NCBI GenBank assembly: GCA_937896295.1
Contig: CALBME010000026.1
Span: 1 to 23,026 of the forward strand
Origin: an uncultured Micavibrio sp.
GTDB lineage: Bacteria; Pseudomonadota; Alphaproteobacteria; Micavibrionales; UBA1664
Direction: 5' to 3'
Length of the DNA stretch: 23,026 nt
A program made the position numbers and the translations under genes. This document shows, in pieces, positions 1-7,788 of this stretch. The notes beneath the pieces are model-generated. The model saw nothing but the letters and a program-made list of their open reading frames with translations. It was not told the DNA's origin and did no database searches. The first letter of the stretch is position 1, and every line of letters begins with the position of its first letter.

Positions 1-433
1 TCAGCAGCATGTCCTTCATCTCGCGGATGCCGGACTCACCGCTGAGCGGGAAGGCCTCGGCCTTCACCATCTTGCAGCCGTTGTACTGCTTGGGGTTGTG
101 CGATGCGGTGATCTGCGCGCCGCCCATCAGGCCCTTGCTTGAAATGCGGGCGGCGGTGTCCACCGGCAGGTTCACGTCGTTGTCGATGGACATGCTGACG
201 CGGGCGCGATAGGTGGTGCCGTCGAGCGAGATGTCGTCGATCGTGCCGATCTTGACGCCGCCGATGCGAACGTCGTCGCCTGTCTGCAGACCGCCGATAT
301 CATTGAAGGAAACGTTGACGTCATATCCGTCGATGGCGCCGGCGTCGGAACTCTGGGTCGAATAAATCAAAAAGACAGCGGCAACGACGAGAACGACAGC
401 GCCCAGAACGGTTTCAATGATATTGCGTTTCAT
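1..433 (-). CDS. mlaD: MlaD-like MCE-domain lipid transport protein (3' end outside window)
   Basis: The N-terminal 144 residues are visible; the gene runs off the left edge. It starts MKRNIIETVLGAVVLVVAAV, a short cytoplasmic tail followed by one membrane anchor at about residues 6-24. An MCE domain follows at about 38-116, with the typical DDVRIGGVKIGTID stretch. Family knowledge: MlaD is the periplasmic, inner-membrane-anchored substrate-binding subunit of the Mla ABC system, which moves phospholipids between the inner and outer membranes. The ATG at 433 is preceded by a weak GAGA-like ribosome site about 9 nt upstream. The gap to the NDUFA12-like gene is only 9 nt, so the two are probably cotranscribed, an arrangement I recall from other alphaproteobacteria. 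The family is clear. Assignment to Mla rather than another single-MCE transporter rests on size and context. Confidence 0.85.
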   Translation of the reverse strand, partial: MKRNIIETVLGAVVLVVAAVFLIYSTQSSDAGAIDGYDVNVSFNDIGGLQTGDDVRIGGVKIGTIDDISLDGTTYRARVSMSIDNDVNLPVDTAARISSKGLMGGAQITASHNPKQYNGCKMVKAEAFPLSGESGIREMKDMLL

Positions 434-442
434 TTTTAAATC

Positions 443-838
443 TCACTGGTTGTTCGGTTTCCACGGCTGATAGTCGCCTGTGGCTTTGGGGCGCTGGCCG
501 GCATGGCCGGGCGGGCGATAGGCCAGGCTGCTGCCCGTCAAATTCGGACGCCAGGGCAGTTGCCAGTTCTTGCGGTAGGACGCGCCGCTGTCCGAAGGGA
601 CGACGTCGGTCTGATGATGCAGCCATCCATGCCATTCCGGCGGCACGCTCGAGGCCTGCGGATCGTCCTTGTAGACAACCCAGCGGCGGTCATGGCGGTA
701 CCCTTTGCGCGGATTGCCGCGGTAATAGCGGTTGCCGATCTGGTCCGAACCGACAAATTCGCCCTTGCGCCAGACCAGCATCATGAACGAAAGGGGCGAT
801 AGGACGCCGAGAAGGCTGTTGATGATTTTCATGACCAT
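443..838 (-). CDS. NDUFA12-like NADH:ubiquinone oxidoreductase accessory subunit
   Basis: This encodes a 131-residue protein of the NDUFA12 (B17.2) family, an accessory subunit of respiratory complex I found in alphaproteobacteria and mitochondria. Diagnostic stretches are VWRKGEFVGSDQIGNRYYR (about residues 28-46) and the RRWVVYKD and PPEWHGWLHHQTD region (about 56-84). The C-terminal half is proline-rich and polar, as is usual. The frame stays open upstream to 976, but that part is antisense to the end of the neighbouring oxidoreductase gene and has no family similarity. I therefore place the start at the ATG at 838; an alternative ATG two codons in, at 832, is equally possible. Neither has a good Shine-Dalgarno sequence. 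mlaD follows after 9 nt. The family call is firm and supports an alphaproteobacterial origin. Confidence 0.9.
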   Translation of the reverse strand: MVMKIINSLLGVLSPLSFMMLVWRKGEFVGSDQIGNRYYRGNPRKGYRHDRRWVVYKDDPQASSVPPEWHGWLHHQTDVVPSDSGASYRKNWQLPWRPNLTGSSLAYRPPGHAGQRPKATGDYQPWKPNNQ

Positions 839-875
839 AAGAAATGGCCGAAAACCGTGGCTAAAGCAAGACGTT

Positions 876-892
876 AAACGGCTTTTCAGCCG
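876..892 (-). terminator. Weak hairpin at the end of the oxidoreductase gene
   Basis: Read on the minus strand, CGGCT and AGCCG pair around a GAAA tetraloop (879-892), followed by TTTAA. The hairpin overlaps the TGA stop of the PYROXD2-like gene. The stem is only 5 bp and the U-tract is poor, so it is at best a partial terminator or an mRNA 3'-end stabiliser. Confidence 0.35.
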
Positions 893-2478
893 GCGGCCTG
901 CATGACGGCGCGGGCGGCATTTTCGCCGCCGCGGTTCAGGTGGGGGCTGGCCGACGCCTCCGGACCGTAGCCGCAAATGACCAGATTGCCGATGGGCACG
1001 TGCGCCCCCAGGCCGTGATGGCCGAACAAACCGCCAAAAAGCTGGGTCAGGGGGTGGCCGCCGCCCAGCGCGTCGCGGTTGATGGGGCCGATGGTGCGGG
1101 TCATGTTGTCACCCATATAGACGGCAGCCGTATCGACCAGTCGTGAAAAACCGGGTGCGACGTTCTCAAGGGCGCCGTAGACGGAATCTGCAATCGCACC
1201 CCAGTTGTCCGGGTCGTTGGGCAGTCCGGGTTCATAATACTGCGCGATCAGGGAGGCGACATGCTTGCCCTTGGGCGCCAGTTCGTCGCTGGACAGGGAC
1301 GGGATGACCATGCTGACGACCGGACGGTGCGATCCGCCTTCGGTCTTGGCGTCGGCCCGGGCATTGGCGATGTATTCGGGGGACGAACCGATCAGGATTT
1401 CGCCGTTCAGAAGGTTGGGGGTATCCGACCCGGCGGCGGTGAATTTGGGCAAATCGGACAGGGCCAGTTTCATGCGCACGAACCCGCCGCCGATGCGCAG
1501 GGGCTGCAGGCGCGTCTGCACCTCGGACGGGACGTGATCGGGGCCGATCAGTTTGTCGAACAGGGTCAGCGGGTTGAGGTCCGCCACCACGACAGCCGAT
1601 TCAATGACTTCGCCGTCGTTCAGTTTCACACCGGTAATACGGCCGTCTTCGATGATGAAGTTTTCTGCAACCTGACCCGGGAAGAACGCAACATCGCGGT
1701 CCATCGCGCCCTGTGTCAGCGCGCGCAGATAATGATGCAGCGAACCGCGCAGGGGCTGCCAGTCGCCGCGATAGGGGCGGTGGCCGCCGAGGCTGAGCAT
1801 GTATTGGATCAGGGATGCCGCCGAACCCTTGCGTCCGGGCACGGTCATCGAGGCCAGCGTGGCCTGTATCGAAATGAAGCCGCGCACGGAATCGTTTTCA
1901 AACATGTCCGCGATGGCCTGCTCAAGCGACGAATTGATCAGGCGCGCGAACATAAGCTGCGCAGCTTCGCCGCCCTCGGCCAGAAGGCGCCCGGTTTCGA
2001 ACACGCCCCAAAGATCTTTCCAGCCGTCCTGACTGTAGGGCGGCAGGTTGCCGGCCACGTTGTCGAGGATCTGGGCGAGGTTGTGCACCTCGTCCGAGAA
2101 TGCCATGAACGTGTCGGCGTCTTTCTGGCTGAACTTGGCGATCTCGCGCTGGGTGGCCGCGCGGGACGAGGTTGCGAAAATATATTTTCCGTTATCGAGC
2201 GAGAGCGGCGCGAAGCTGGACGTCTGTTCCGGTTTCATGGTGAAGCCGCGTTCTTCCAGACCCAGCCGGTCGGCCAGATTCTGGTCGACAGGGACCGGCG
2301 CGTGCGCGCAGGGACCGGTACGGAAACCGGTGGCGAACACGTCATAGGCAAAGCCGCCCGGCACCGGCGAGGCGATGTCCAGCACGGCGACAGAAAGGCC
2401 TTCCTGCGCCAGCAGGTTCGCGGCAATCAGGCCCTGATGTCCCATGCCGACAACAATTGCGTCATAGCGTTCGCTCAT
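886..2478 (-). CDS. PYROXD2/CrtI-like FAD-dependent oxidoreductase
   Basis: This encodes a 530-residue flavoprotein of the phytoene-desaturase-like (CrtI/PYROXD2) superfamily. The N-terminal dinucleotide-binding fold reads DAIVVGMGHQGLIAANLLA, with the GxGxxG glycines at residues 11, 13 and 16. A GGFAYD segment follows at about 41-46. The C-terminal FAD-binding end is GNLVICGYGPEASASPHLN near residues 497-515. The length matches PYROXD2-like proteins. No carotenoid genes lie nearby, so a carotenoid role is not supported and the substrate is unknown. The ATG at 2478 has no Shine-Dalgarno sequence; instead a -10-like CACAAT ends 6 nt before it. The gene has its own promoter candidate and a 39-nt gap from the upstream GDYXXLXY gene, so it may be transcribed separately. 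Confidence 0.85.
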   Translation of the reverse strand: MSERYDAIVVGMGHQGLIAANLLAQEGLSVAVLDIASPVPGGFAYDVFATGFRTGPCAHAPVPVDQNLADRLGLEERGFTMKPEQTSSFAPLSLDNGKYIFATSSRAATQREIAKFSQKDADTFMAFSDEVHNLAQILDNVAGNLPPYSQDGWKDLWGVFETGRLLAEGGEAAQLMFARLINSSLEQAIADMFENDSVRGFISIQATLASMTVPGRKGSAASLIQYMLSLGGHRPYRGDWQPLRGSLHHYLRALTQGAMDRDVAFFPGQVAENFIIEDGRITGVKLNDGEVIESAVVVADLNPLTLFDKLIGPDHVPSEVQTRLQPLRIGGGFVRMKLALSDLPKFTAAGSDTPNLLNGEILIGSSPEYIANARADAKTEGGSHRPVVSMVIPSLSSDELAPKGKHVASLIAQYYEPGLPNDPDNWGAIADSVYGALENVAPGFSRLVDTAAVYMGDNMTRTIGPINRDALGGGHPLTQLFGGLFGHHGLGAHVPIGNLVICGYGPEASASPHLNRGGENAARAVMQAAG

Positions 2479-2484
2479 AACGGC

Positions 2485-2513
2485 ATTGTGTTTGTTTTTA
2501 ATTTTTGCTTCAA
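2485..2513 (-). promoter_or_regulatory. Candidate promoter placing the oxidoreductase start at +1
   Basis: On the minus strand, TTGAAG (2513-2508) and CACAAT (2490-2485) are separated by an AT-rich 17-nt spacer. The -10 ends 6 nt before the ATG at 2478, so transcription would begin at or next to the start codon. Each hexamer matches the sigma-70 consensus at 4 of 6 positions. The spacing is ideal but the matches are moderate. Confidence 0.4.
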
Positions 2514-2517
2514 GCCT

Positions 2518-2976
2518 TTAGTGGGCGCAGCCCGGAACATTTGCATCGCAGGGCGCGGGCATGGGGCGTGCCAGCCATTCCGCGCGCGCGTCCTGCCATG
2601 ACCGTCCGTCGATCTGCAGGGCGTGGATCATCGCTTTCTTACCCATAAAACTGACACTGGCGGTAAAGCGGCGCTTATTGCCCTGCCGCAGCATTTCCTG
2701 AAGATCGAGCGCGGCGTTTTCGGGCAGATAAAAACGCCCTGTTTCCGGCAGGTCCTCTTTTTTCGTGTCCTGCGGTTTCTGGCTCTGGGGATCATCCCAG
2801 TCATATCGAAACTGCATGAAGCGGCCATACACATAATCACGCGGGTCGTATGCCTTGAGAACGACGGTATAGACCGTTGCGGTTGCGCGCAGATACGCCA
2901 GATACGCGCATTGCACGCCCAGAAAAAGCAGGGGCAAAAGCAATGCGGCAAGATAGAGCGTGCGGGTGCGTGTCAT
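2518..2976 (-). CDS. GDYXXLXY-family membrane-anchored protein
   Basis: This 152-residue protein has one N-terminal hydrophobic segment (about residues 8-28) and a soluble, probably extracytoplasmic, remainder. It belongs to the family named after a GDYxxLxY motif, whose members typically sit beside DUF2157/DUF4401 membrane proteins. The conserved DPRD is present at 44-47. The signature itself has drifted to GRFMQFRY at 51-58, with the D, Y and L positions replaced by R, F and F. The ATG overlaps the stop of the DUF2157 gene by 4 nt, indicating translational coupling. The C-terminal tail contains two cysteines (PCDANVPGC). The molecular function of the family is unknown. Confidence 0.75.
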   Translation of the reverse strand: MTRTRTLYLAALLLPLLFLGVQCAYLAYLRATATVYTVVLKAYDPRDYVYGRFMQFRYDWDDPQSQKPQDTKKEDLPETGRFYLPENAALDLQEMLRQGNKRRFTASVSFMGKKAMIHALQIDGRSWQDARAEWLARPMPAPCDANVPGCAH

Positions 2977-4097
2977 TTCAGCCGTGCCTTCAATGCCGTG
3001 TCGAGGTAGCGGCCCGCGCGGACCAGACCCATCAGGATCAGTCCGGCGACGATCAGCCCGATGCTGGACTGCGCCATGGTGCCGAACAATTCAATGAAGA
3101 CGATAAAAAGACGCAAGGTAATAAGCGCGATGACCATGCTGACCAGTCGCGATTTGCCCTGTTGCTGAAACAGGGCCCCGGTCAGAAGGCACAGGGTGAT
3201 GAAATGCGCGGCTGCGATGACATCGCTTTTGACGGGCAGGATGAAGGGAAGGCAGGCGAACAGGGCGGATACGCATAAAACGTCGATATCGCCCCTGTCA
3301 TCGGTTGATGGATGCCACTTGCGCAAGACCGAACGCATCAGGACGACCACAAGCGCGAGGAGTCCGGCCACCATCGGAATTTCGAATGTATCGCGGCCAT
3401 AATAGCCGACACTGGCGGCAAGGCCGGTGACAAAGGCCAGCATCATTCCCAGACGCTGCAGCATGCGGGCGATGGTCGGACGGTTGACTGAAATACGCGG
3501 CACGGCCCCGATGGCCCATGCACCCAGCGGTACCAGAATGGCCGTGGCCAGACACACGGTCTGCTTTGCGGCCGGGTTTGATGTGTGGTCCATGGTCCAG
3601 CTGATGATGTCGTAGGGAACGTAGAATACAAATGCGATGGCCCACAGGCGTGCGATGCCACGGCTTTGCGCGAATAACAGGATCATGGGCGTGGTCAGCC
3701 AGAACCAGAGGCGCAAGGCCTCGTACGCATGACCGCCAAGCTGGAAAACCTGTCCCATCAGGGCAATGAATGTCAGGGTCAGGCCCCAGAGGGCGCCGAG
3801 CGCGATTTCACGGTGATGGTCGCGCGCGGGATCGTGATGCCAGCGCCAGATCAGGCATGCCAGTCCGGCGTTGACGGCAAAATGCACGCCGGTTTTTGCC
3901 TGCCATGGTATCACCTGCCAGTTCGATGCGATGAACAGGGCAATGCCCAGAAGAATGGAAATCAGGCCCGCACCGGTCAGGCCCAGACGCCAGCGGTGGC
4001 CGGAATAGTTTTTTTCGTGTTCCAGAATACGCGCGCGCTGATCGGCCGTGATCAGGCCGGCCTCAAGCCATTTCTGCAGCTTGGTGTGTACGCTCAA
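2973..4097 (-). CDS. DUF2157 polytopic membrane protein
   Basis: This 374-residue protein has an N-terminal cytoplasmic stretch typical of DUF2157 (KLQKWLEAGLITADQRARIL, residues 6-25). A series of hydrophobic helices begins at about residue 41 (TGAGLISILLGIALFIASNW), and many segments follow to the C-terminus. The function is unknown; pairing with a GDYXXLXY protein is characteristic. The start is inferred to be a TTG at 4097: the upstream in-frame codons are ACT and then the TAA that ends clpA, and no ATG or GTG lies nearby. It therefore follows clpA by 3 nt, in the same reading frame, and must be cotranscribed with it. An AGGA in the last clpA codons, about 10 nt before the TTG, could serve as ribosome site. 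Confidence 0.8.
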   Translation of the reverse strand: MSVHTKLQKWLEAGLITADQRARILEHEKNYSGHRWRLGLTGAGLISILLGIALFIASNWQVIPWQAKTGVHFAVNAGLACLIWRWHHDPARDHHREIALGALWGLTLTFIALMGQVFQLGGHAYEALRLWFWLTTPMILLFAQSRGIARLWAIAFVFYVPYDIISWTMDHTSNPAAKQTVCLATAILVPLGAWAIGAVPRISVNRPTIARMLQRLGMMLAFVTGLAASVGYYGRDTFEIPMVAGLLALVVVLMRSVLRKWHPSTDDRGDIDVLCVSALFACLPFILPVKSDVIAAAHFITLCLLTGALFQQQGKSRLVSMVIALITLRLFIVFIELFGTMAQSSIGLIVAGLILMGLVRAGRYLDTALKARLK

Positions 4098-4100
4098 AGT

Positions 4101-6401
4101 TTAGGCGTCCTGCGTTTCTTTCGAGCGTGGCAATGCCTTGGGCGTGGCCCCCGGATAGAGGAACGTGATCTTTTCCCCGTCGTAATCGATGCGTACCGCG
4201 CCGCCTTCGGACAGACGGCCGAACAACAATTCGTCCGCCAGCGGTTTCTTGATTTTTTCCTGAATGAGGCGGCCAAGGGGGCGTGCGCCCATGGCAGGGT
4301 CGTATCCCTTTTCCGCCAGATAGGCGCGCGCCTTGTCGGACATGTCGATGGTGACGTTGCGGTCGGCCAGCTGCGCCTCCAGCTGAATGACGAATTTGTC
4401 GACGACGCGTGCGACCGTTTCCGGTTTCAGCGCGACGAACGGCACGATGGCATCGAGACGGTTGCGGAATTCCGGCGTGAACATGCGGTTAATCGCCTCG
4501 ACGTCCTCGTCCGTGCGGGTGTCGCGGTTGAAACCCATCGGCGCCCTGGCCATGGCGGCGGCGCCCGCATTGGTCGTCATGATCAGGATGACGTTGCGGA
4601 AATCGACGGTCTTGCCGTTGTTGTCGGTCAGTTTGCCGTAGTCCATGACCTGCAGCAGAATATTGTAAATGTCACCGTGCGCTTTTTCGATCTCATCCAG
4701 CAGCAGGACGCAATGCGGCTGCTGGTCGACGGCATCGGTCAACAGGCCACCTTGTTCGTAGCCAACATAACCCGGGGGCGCGCCGATCAGGCGGCTGACC
4801 GCGTGGCGTTCCATGTATTCGGACATGTCGAAACGCTTGAGTTCGACACCCAGCGTTTTGGCCAGCTGGCGGGCGATTTCGGTTTTGCCGACGCCGGTCG
4901 GTCCGCTGAAAAGGTAGGATCCGATCGGTTTTTCCGCATCGCGCAGACCGGCGCGGGACATTTTGATCGCGTCCGAGAGAACGGACACGGCGGCGTCCTG
5001 TCCGAAAACCATGGTGCGCAGGTCGCGTTCCAGATTGCGAATGACTTCGCGGTCGTCCTTGCTGACCGATTTGGGCGGGATGCGCGCCATCAGCGCCACG
5101 ACCGCCTCGACATCCTCGACGCCGATGACTTCCTTGCGATCGGCTTCGGGCAGCAACATCTGCGCTGCGCCCGCCTCGTCGATCACGTCGATCGCCTTGT
5201 CGGGCAGTTTGCGGTCGTTGATGTATTTTGCGGACAGTTCCACCGCCGCGCGTACCGCATCATCGGTGAAGGCCAGCTTGTGATGTTTTTCGTACACGCC
5301 TTTCAGGCCGAGCAGGATCTTGATCGTATCCTCGATGGTCGGTTCGACCACGTCGATCTTCTGGAAGCGGCGGACCAGGGCACGGTCTTTTTCGAAATGC
5401 TGGCGGTATTCCTTGTACGTGGTGGACCCGATGCAGCGTATGGAGCCGGATGAGAGGGCCGGTTTGAGAAGGTTTGATGCATCCATTGCGCCGCCGGATG
5501 TGGCGCCTGCGCCGATCACCGTATGAATTTCATCGATGAAAAGGACCGCGCCTTCGGTTTTTTCCACCTGCGTGATCACCGCCTTCAGGCGTTCTTCGAA
5601 GTCGCCACGGTAACGCGTACCGGCCAGCAGCGTGCCCATGTCGAGCGCGTAGATGGTTGCGCCTTTCAGCACCGCGGGCACTTTGGCCTCGATAATGCGT
5701 CTGGCAAGACCTTCGGCGATGGCGGTTTTACCGACGCCGGGATCACCGACCAGAAGCGGATTGTTCTTGGACCGGCGGCAGAGAATCTGGATGGTGCGAT
5801 CGACTTCCTTCTCGCGCCCGATCAGCGGGTCGACCTTGCCCTGCTTGGCCTTTTCATTGAGGTTGATGCAATACGCCTTGAGCGCGTCGGCGCCTTTCTT
5901 GACGTCGTCGTTTTCTTCCTCGACCGTCGAACCGGCGGCACGCGGCGTCTTGGGCGCATCGGTGCTGCCGACCTTGGCAATACCGTGGCTGATATAATTG
6001 ACCGCATCGAAACGCGTCATGTCCTGTTCGGTCAGGAAAAAGACGGCGTGCGATTCACGTTCCGAGAACAGCGCCACGAGAACGTTGGCGCCGGTTACTT
6101 CTTCCCGCCCCGATGACTGGACGTGAATGGCGGCTCGCTGCAGCACGCGCTGGAAACCGGTGGTGGGTTTTGCTTCCTCGATCGCGGGGTTGATGAGGTT
6201 CATCAGTTCGGTGTCGAGGTAACGGATCAGCTGTTCCTGAAGGTCGCCGACGGCGGCACCGCAGGAACGCATGACCGCCAGCGCGTCGGGGTCGTCGGTC
6301 AGTGCCAGCAACAGATGTTCGAGCGTCGCATATTCATGACGGCGCGCCGTCGCCAGATCGAGGGCGCGATGGAGTGTTGCTTCAAGATTTTTGGAAAGCA
6401 T
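4101..6401 (-). CDS. clpA: ATP-dependent Clp protease ATP-binding subunit ClpA
   Basis: This 766-residue AAA+ unfoldase partners ClpP in the cytoplasm and accepts N-degron substrates from ClpS. The order is canonical: a ClpA N-domain (residues 1 to about 145, two Clp_N repeats); an acidic linker; D1 with Walker A GDPGVGKT (219-226) and Walker B VLFIDE (286-291); D2 with Walker A GPTGVGKT (500-507), Walker B VLLLDE (565-570) and a C-terminal small domain. The ClpP-docking loop near 620 reads PMGFNRD, where E. coli ClpA has IGL. The long middle domain of ClpB is absent, which excludes ClpB. clpS lies upstream but is separated by a YciI-like gene. A promoter candidate lies at 6436-6464. A possible ribosome site (GGGAAAGG) lies rather far upstream of the ATG. 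Confidence 0.97.
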   Translation of the reverse strand: MLSKNLEATLHRALDLATARRHEYATLEHLLLALTDDPDALAVMRSCGAAVGDLQEQLIRYLDTELMNLINPAIEEAKPTTGFQRVLQRAAIHVQSSGREEVTGANVLVALFSERESHAVFFLTEQDMTRFDAVNYISHGIAKVGSTDAPKTPRAAGSTVEEENDDVKKGADALKAYCINLNEKAKQGKVDPLIGREKEVDRTIQILCRRSKNNPLLVGDPGVGKTAIAEGLARRIIEAKVPAVLKGATIYALDMGTLLAGTRYRGDFEERLKAVITQVEKTEGAVLFIDEIHTVIGAGATSGGAMDASNLLKPALSSGSIRCIGSTTYKEYRQHFEKDRALVRRFQKIDVVEPTIEDTIKILLGLKGVYEKHHKLAFTDDAVRAAVELSAKYINDRKLPDKAIDVIDEAGAAQMLLPEADRKEVIGVEDVEAVVALMARIPPKSVSKDDREVIRNLERDLRTMVFGQDAAVSVLSDAIKMSRAGLRDAEKPIGSYLFSGPTGVGKTEIARQLAKTLGVELKRFDMSEYMERHAVSRLIGAPPGYVGYEQGGLLTDAVDQQPHCVLLLDEIEKAHGDIYNILLQVMDYGKLTDNNGKTVDFRNVILIMTTNAGAAAMARAPMGFNRDTRTDEDVEAINRMFTPEFRNRLDAIVPFVALKPETVARVVDKFVIQLEAQLADRNVTIDMSDKARAYLAEKGYDPAMGARPLGRLIQEKIKKPLADELLFGRLSEGGAVRIDYDGEKITFLYPGATPKALPRSKETQDA

Positions 6402-6435
6402 TACGTTAATGAACCTTTCCCGTGGGTAGACTTAC

Positions 6436-6464
6436 AATATAGCGCACAGGGCGTATTTTTTCCA
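6436..6464 (-). promoter_or_regulatory. Candidate clpA promoter
   Basis: On the minus strand, TGGAAA (6464-6459) and TATATT (6441-6436) are 17 nt apart, giving a leader of about 30 nt before clpA. The -35 sits inside a 6-bp inverted repeat (GGGCGT at 6449-6454, ACGCCC at 6464-6469) just downstream of the YciI-like stop codon. That repeat could act as a small transcription attenuator or an operator. clpA may therefore be expressed both from clpS and independently. Confidence 0.45.
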
Positions 6465-6474
6465 CGCCCAAGGC

Positions 6475-6759
6475 CTAGTGCACGCCCTGAAGTTCCGGCG
6501 CCCATAAATTAGGATTGAATTCAGTGACTTGGTAGTCGGCCAGGCCCGCGGTCATGAACGGGTCGGTGGCCAGATAGGCGTCCAGCTGCTCGCGCGGCAT
6601 GGCGCGGGCGAGGATGCAGCCGCCGGTCGGCGGGTTCTGGCGGCCGGAGGCCAGCAGCAGGCCAGCGGCATAGCCCCTTTTCAGCCATTCCAGATGCGCG
6701 GGGCGGTGCTGGTCCATCACGTCGAGACCGACTTTATAATGCAGCATGACAACGTACAT
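6475..6759 (-). CDS. YciI-like protein
   Basis: This 94-residue protein has the YciI/DGPF-like ferredoxin-fold pattern. It begins MYVVMLHYKVGLDVMDQHRP, continues HLEWLKRGYAAGLLLASGRQ (a helix followed by the substrate-pocket strand), then GGCILARA, and ends in the DPFMTAGLADYQVTEF segment typical of the family. A histidine in HRPAHLEW and an aspartate in DPF correspond to the usual conserved pair. The biochemical role of most members is unknown; some relatives are dehalogenases or muconolactone-isomerase-like enzymes. It starts 7 nt after the clpS stop, and an AAGGA within the end of clpS is the likely ribosome site, so it is probably cotranscribed with clpS. Confidence 0.8.
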   Translation of the reverse strand: MYVVMLHYKVGLDVMDQHRPAHLEWLKRGYAAGLLLASGRQNPPTGGCILARAMPREQLDAYLATDPFMTAGLADYQVTEFNPNLWAPELQGVH

Positions 6760-6766
6760 TTCGCGG

Positions 6767-7126
6767 TTATTCCTTTTCCATGGTGCATTGCAGGGGTTGT
6801 TCGTGCGCGCGGGCGTAATCCATCACCTGCGTCACTTTGGTTTCGGCGATTTCATATGTGTAGATGCCGCAAATTCCGACGCCGCGGCGATGAACATGCA
6901 GCATGATGTCGGTCGCCTCGGGCCGGGTTTTTGAAAAAAACTTCTCAAGGATATGCACGACGAAATCCATCGGCGTGAAATCGTCATTGAGCAGCAGGAC
7001 CTTGTACATGGCCGGACGGCGCGTCTTGGGGCGTGATTTGATCATCACGCCGGACGACGCACCGCCGTCTTCACGGCCTGCGCCGTGGTCCCTGTCAGGC
7101 GGGGTTATCTGGTCGTCGTCTGCCAT
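6767..7126 (-). CDS. clpS: ATP-dependent Clp protease adaptor ClpS
   Basis: This 119-residue adaptor binds proteins with destabilising N-terminal residues and hands them to ClpA. A disordered polar N-terminus (residues 1-38) precedes the core. The core contains YKVLLLNDDFTPMDFVV (41-57), whose NDD supplies residues contacting the N-degron amino group, the binding-pocket HVHRRGVGICG (77-87) and the family-typical YEIAETKV (91-98). The start is the ATG at 7126. There is no proper ribosome site, and a perfect TATAAT lies 7 nt upstream, so the mRNA is predicted to be leaderless. Confidence 0.96.
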   Translation of the reverse strand: MADDDQITPPDRDHGAGREDGGASSGVMIKSRPKTRRPAMYKVLLLNDDFTPMDFVVHILEKFFSKTRPEATDIMLHVHRRGVGICGIYTYEIAETKVTQVMDYARAHEQPLQCTMEKE

Positions 7127-7133
7127 GGCCCTG

Positions 7134-7162
7134 ATTATAGGCCATCGAGGCCGGTTTTAGAA
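7134..7162 (-). promoter_or_regulatory. clpS promoter with -10 directly upstream of the ATG
   Basis: A perfect TATAAT on the minus strand (7139-7134) is followed by 7 nt and then the clpS ATG (7126). A poor -35, TTCTAA (7162-7157), lies at the ideal 17-nt spacing and overlaps the stop codon of the upstream lipoprotein gene. Transcription would start at or within one base of the start codon. Confidence 0.55.
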
Positions 7163-7747
7163 GCCGGTGGAGAAAAGACGCATGGGTGCCGTGTGGCCAT
7201 CGCGCAGAAGCGCGACCACGTCCGCTGTCTTGGGCAGAACGTAATCATAGCCCGTGATCAGGTTGCCGGTGCGCAGGTCGATCAGCTGCAGGTTAACGAG
7301 GACGTGGTCAGCCGCGACCGAATAGGTGCCGGTAATGGCTGCCGATGCCTTGTGTTCGCCGGCGACTTCACGCACGTCGCGCGAAAGGAGGAATTCCCCG
7401 GCGGAAGAATCGGTCAGGCCGCCCTGCTGAATGGTGATGCCCTGGCGCAGTTTCATCTGGGCGACCTTGTAGCCTTCTTCGGCCAGGTGGGCGGACAGCT
7501 GTTCCGAAATGGTGCGGCCCAGCGCCGAGGATGAGTTGACCTTGTTCACGTCCGCGATGGTGGACACCAGCATCGGCGTGTTTTTATTGATGGCTTTGCC
7601 CGCGCGCCACAGCACGGAATCGACCGCGTTGTAGTTATAGGACATCAGTGAACGCGACGATGTCTGAAAGCCCGTCATGTCGTTTGCAAGGCCGCCCGCG
7701 CATGCGGTCAGCAGAAGGCAGGACAGGAGAAGCAGGATACGCGTCAT
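7157..7747 (-). CDS. FlgO-like outer-membrane lipoprotein
   Basis: This is a 196-residue predicted lipoprotein. The signal peptide MTRILLLLSCLLLTACAGG ends in a lipobox LTAC, with lipidated Cys16. The mature part resembles the FlgO domain: an early VDSVLW helix, PMLVSTIADVN (58-68), SALGRTISEQLSAHLAEEGY (74-93), and a C-terminal AITGTYSVAADHVLVNLQLI strand region (137-156). In Vibrio FlgO is an outer-membrane flagellar accessory protein, but alphaproteobacterial relatives often lie away from flagellar genes, as here. The open frame extends upstream to 7849, but the ATG at 7747 has an AAGGGG ribosome site 7 nt upstream and gives a perfect lipoprotein signal, so I chose it. Confidence 0.75.
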   Translation of the reverse strand: MTRILLLLSCLLLTACAGGLANDMTGFQTSSRSLMSYNYNAVDSVLWRAGKAINKNTPMLVSTIADVNKVNSSSALGRTISEQLSAHLAEEGYKVAQMKLRQGITIQQGGLTDSSAGEFLLSRDVREVAGEHKASAAITGTYSVAADHVLVNLQLIDLRTGNLITGYDYVLPKTADVVALLRDGHTAPMRLFSTGF

Positions 7748-7773
7748 GGAAAAACCCCTTGGGAATGGCCGGT

Positions 7774-7788
7774 CAATTTTAAAAATTG
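7774..7788. repeat. 15-bp perfect palindrome over the predicted transcription start
   Basis: CAATTTTAAAAATTG has two perfect 7-bp arms around one central base. It overlaps the last bases of the predicted -10 and the start site of the lipoprotein gene, where a repressor would bind. It is nested in a larger imperfect inverted repeat: GGAAAAACCCCTTGG (7748-7762) against CCAAGGGTTTCC (7797-7808), with small bulges. Confidence 0.5.

Noticed and set aside
1261..2601. Plus-strand open frame of 446 codons opposite the oxidoreductase gene
   Set aside because: It is antisense to a clear flavoprotein gene and lacks any motif.
3729..5453. Long plus-strand open frame (574 codons) opposite clpA and the DUF2157 gene
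   Set aside because: It is antisense to two well-supported genes, has a His/Gln/Arg/Asp-rich composition typical of reverse-complement reading in GC-rich DNA, and shows no family motif.
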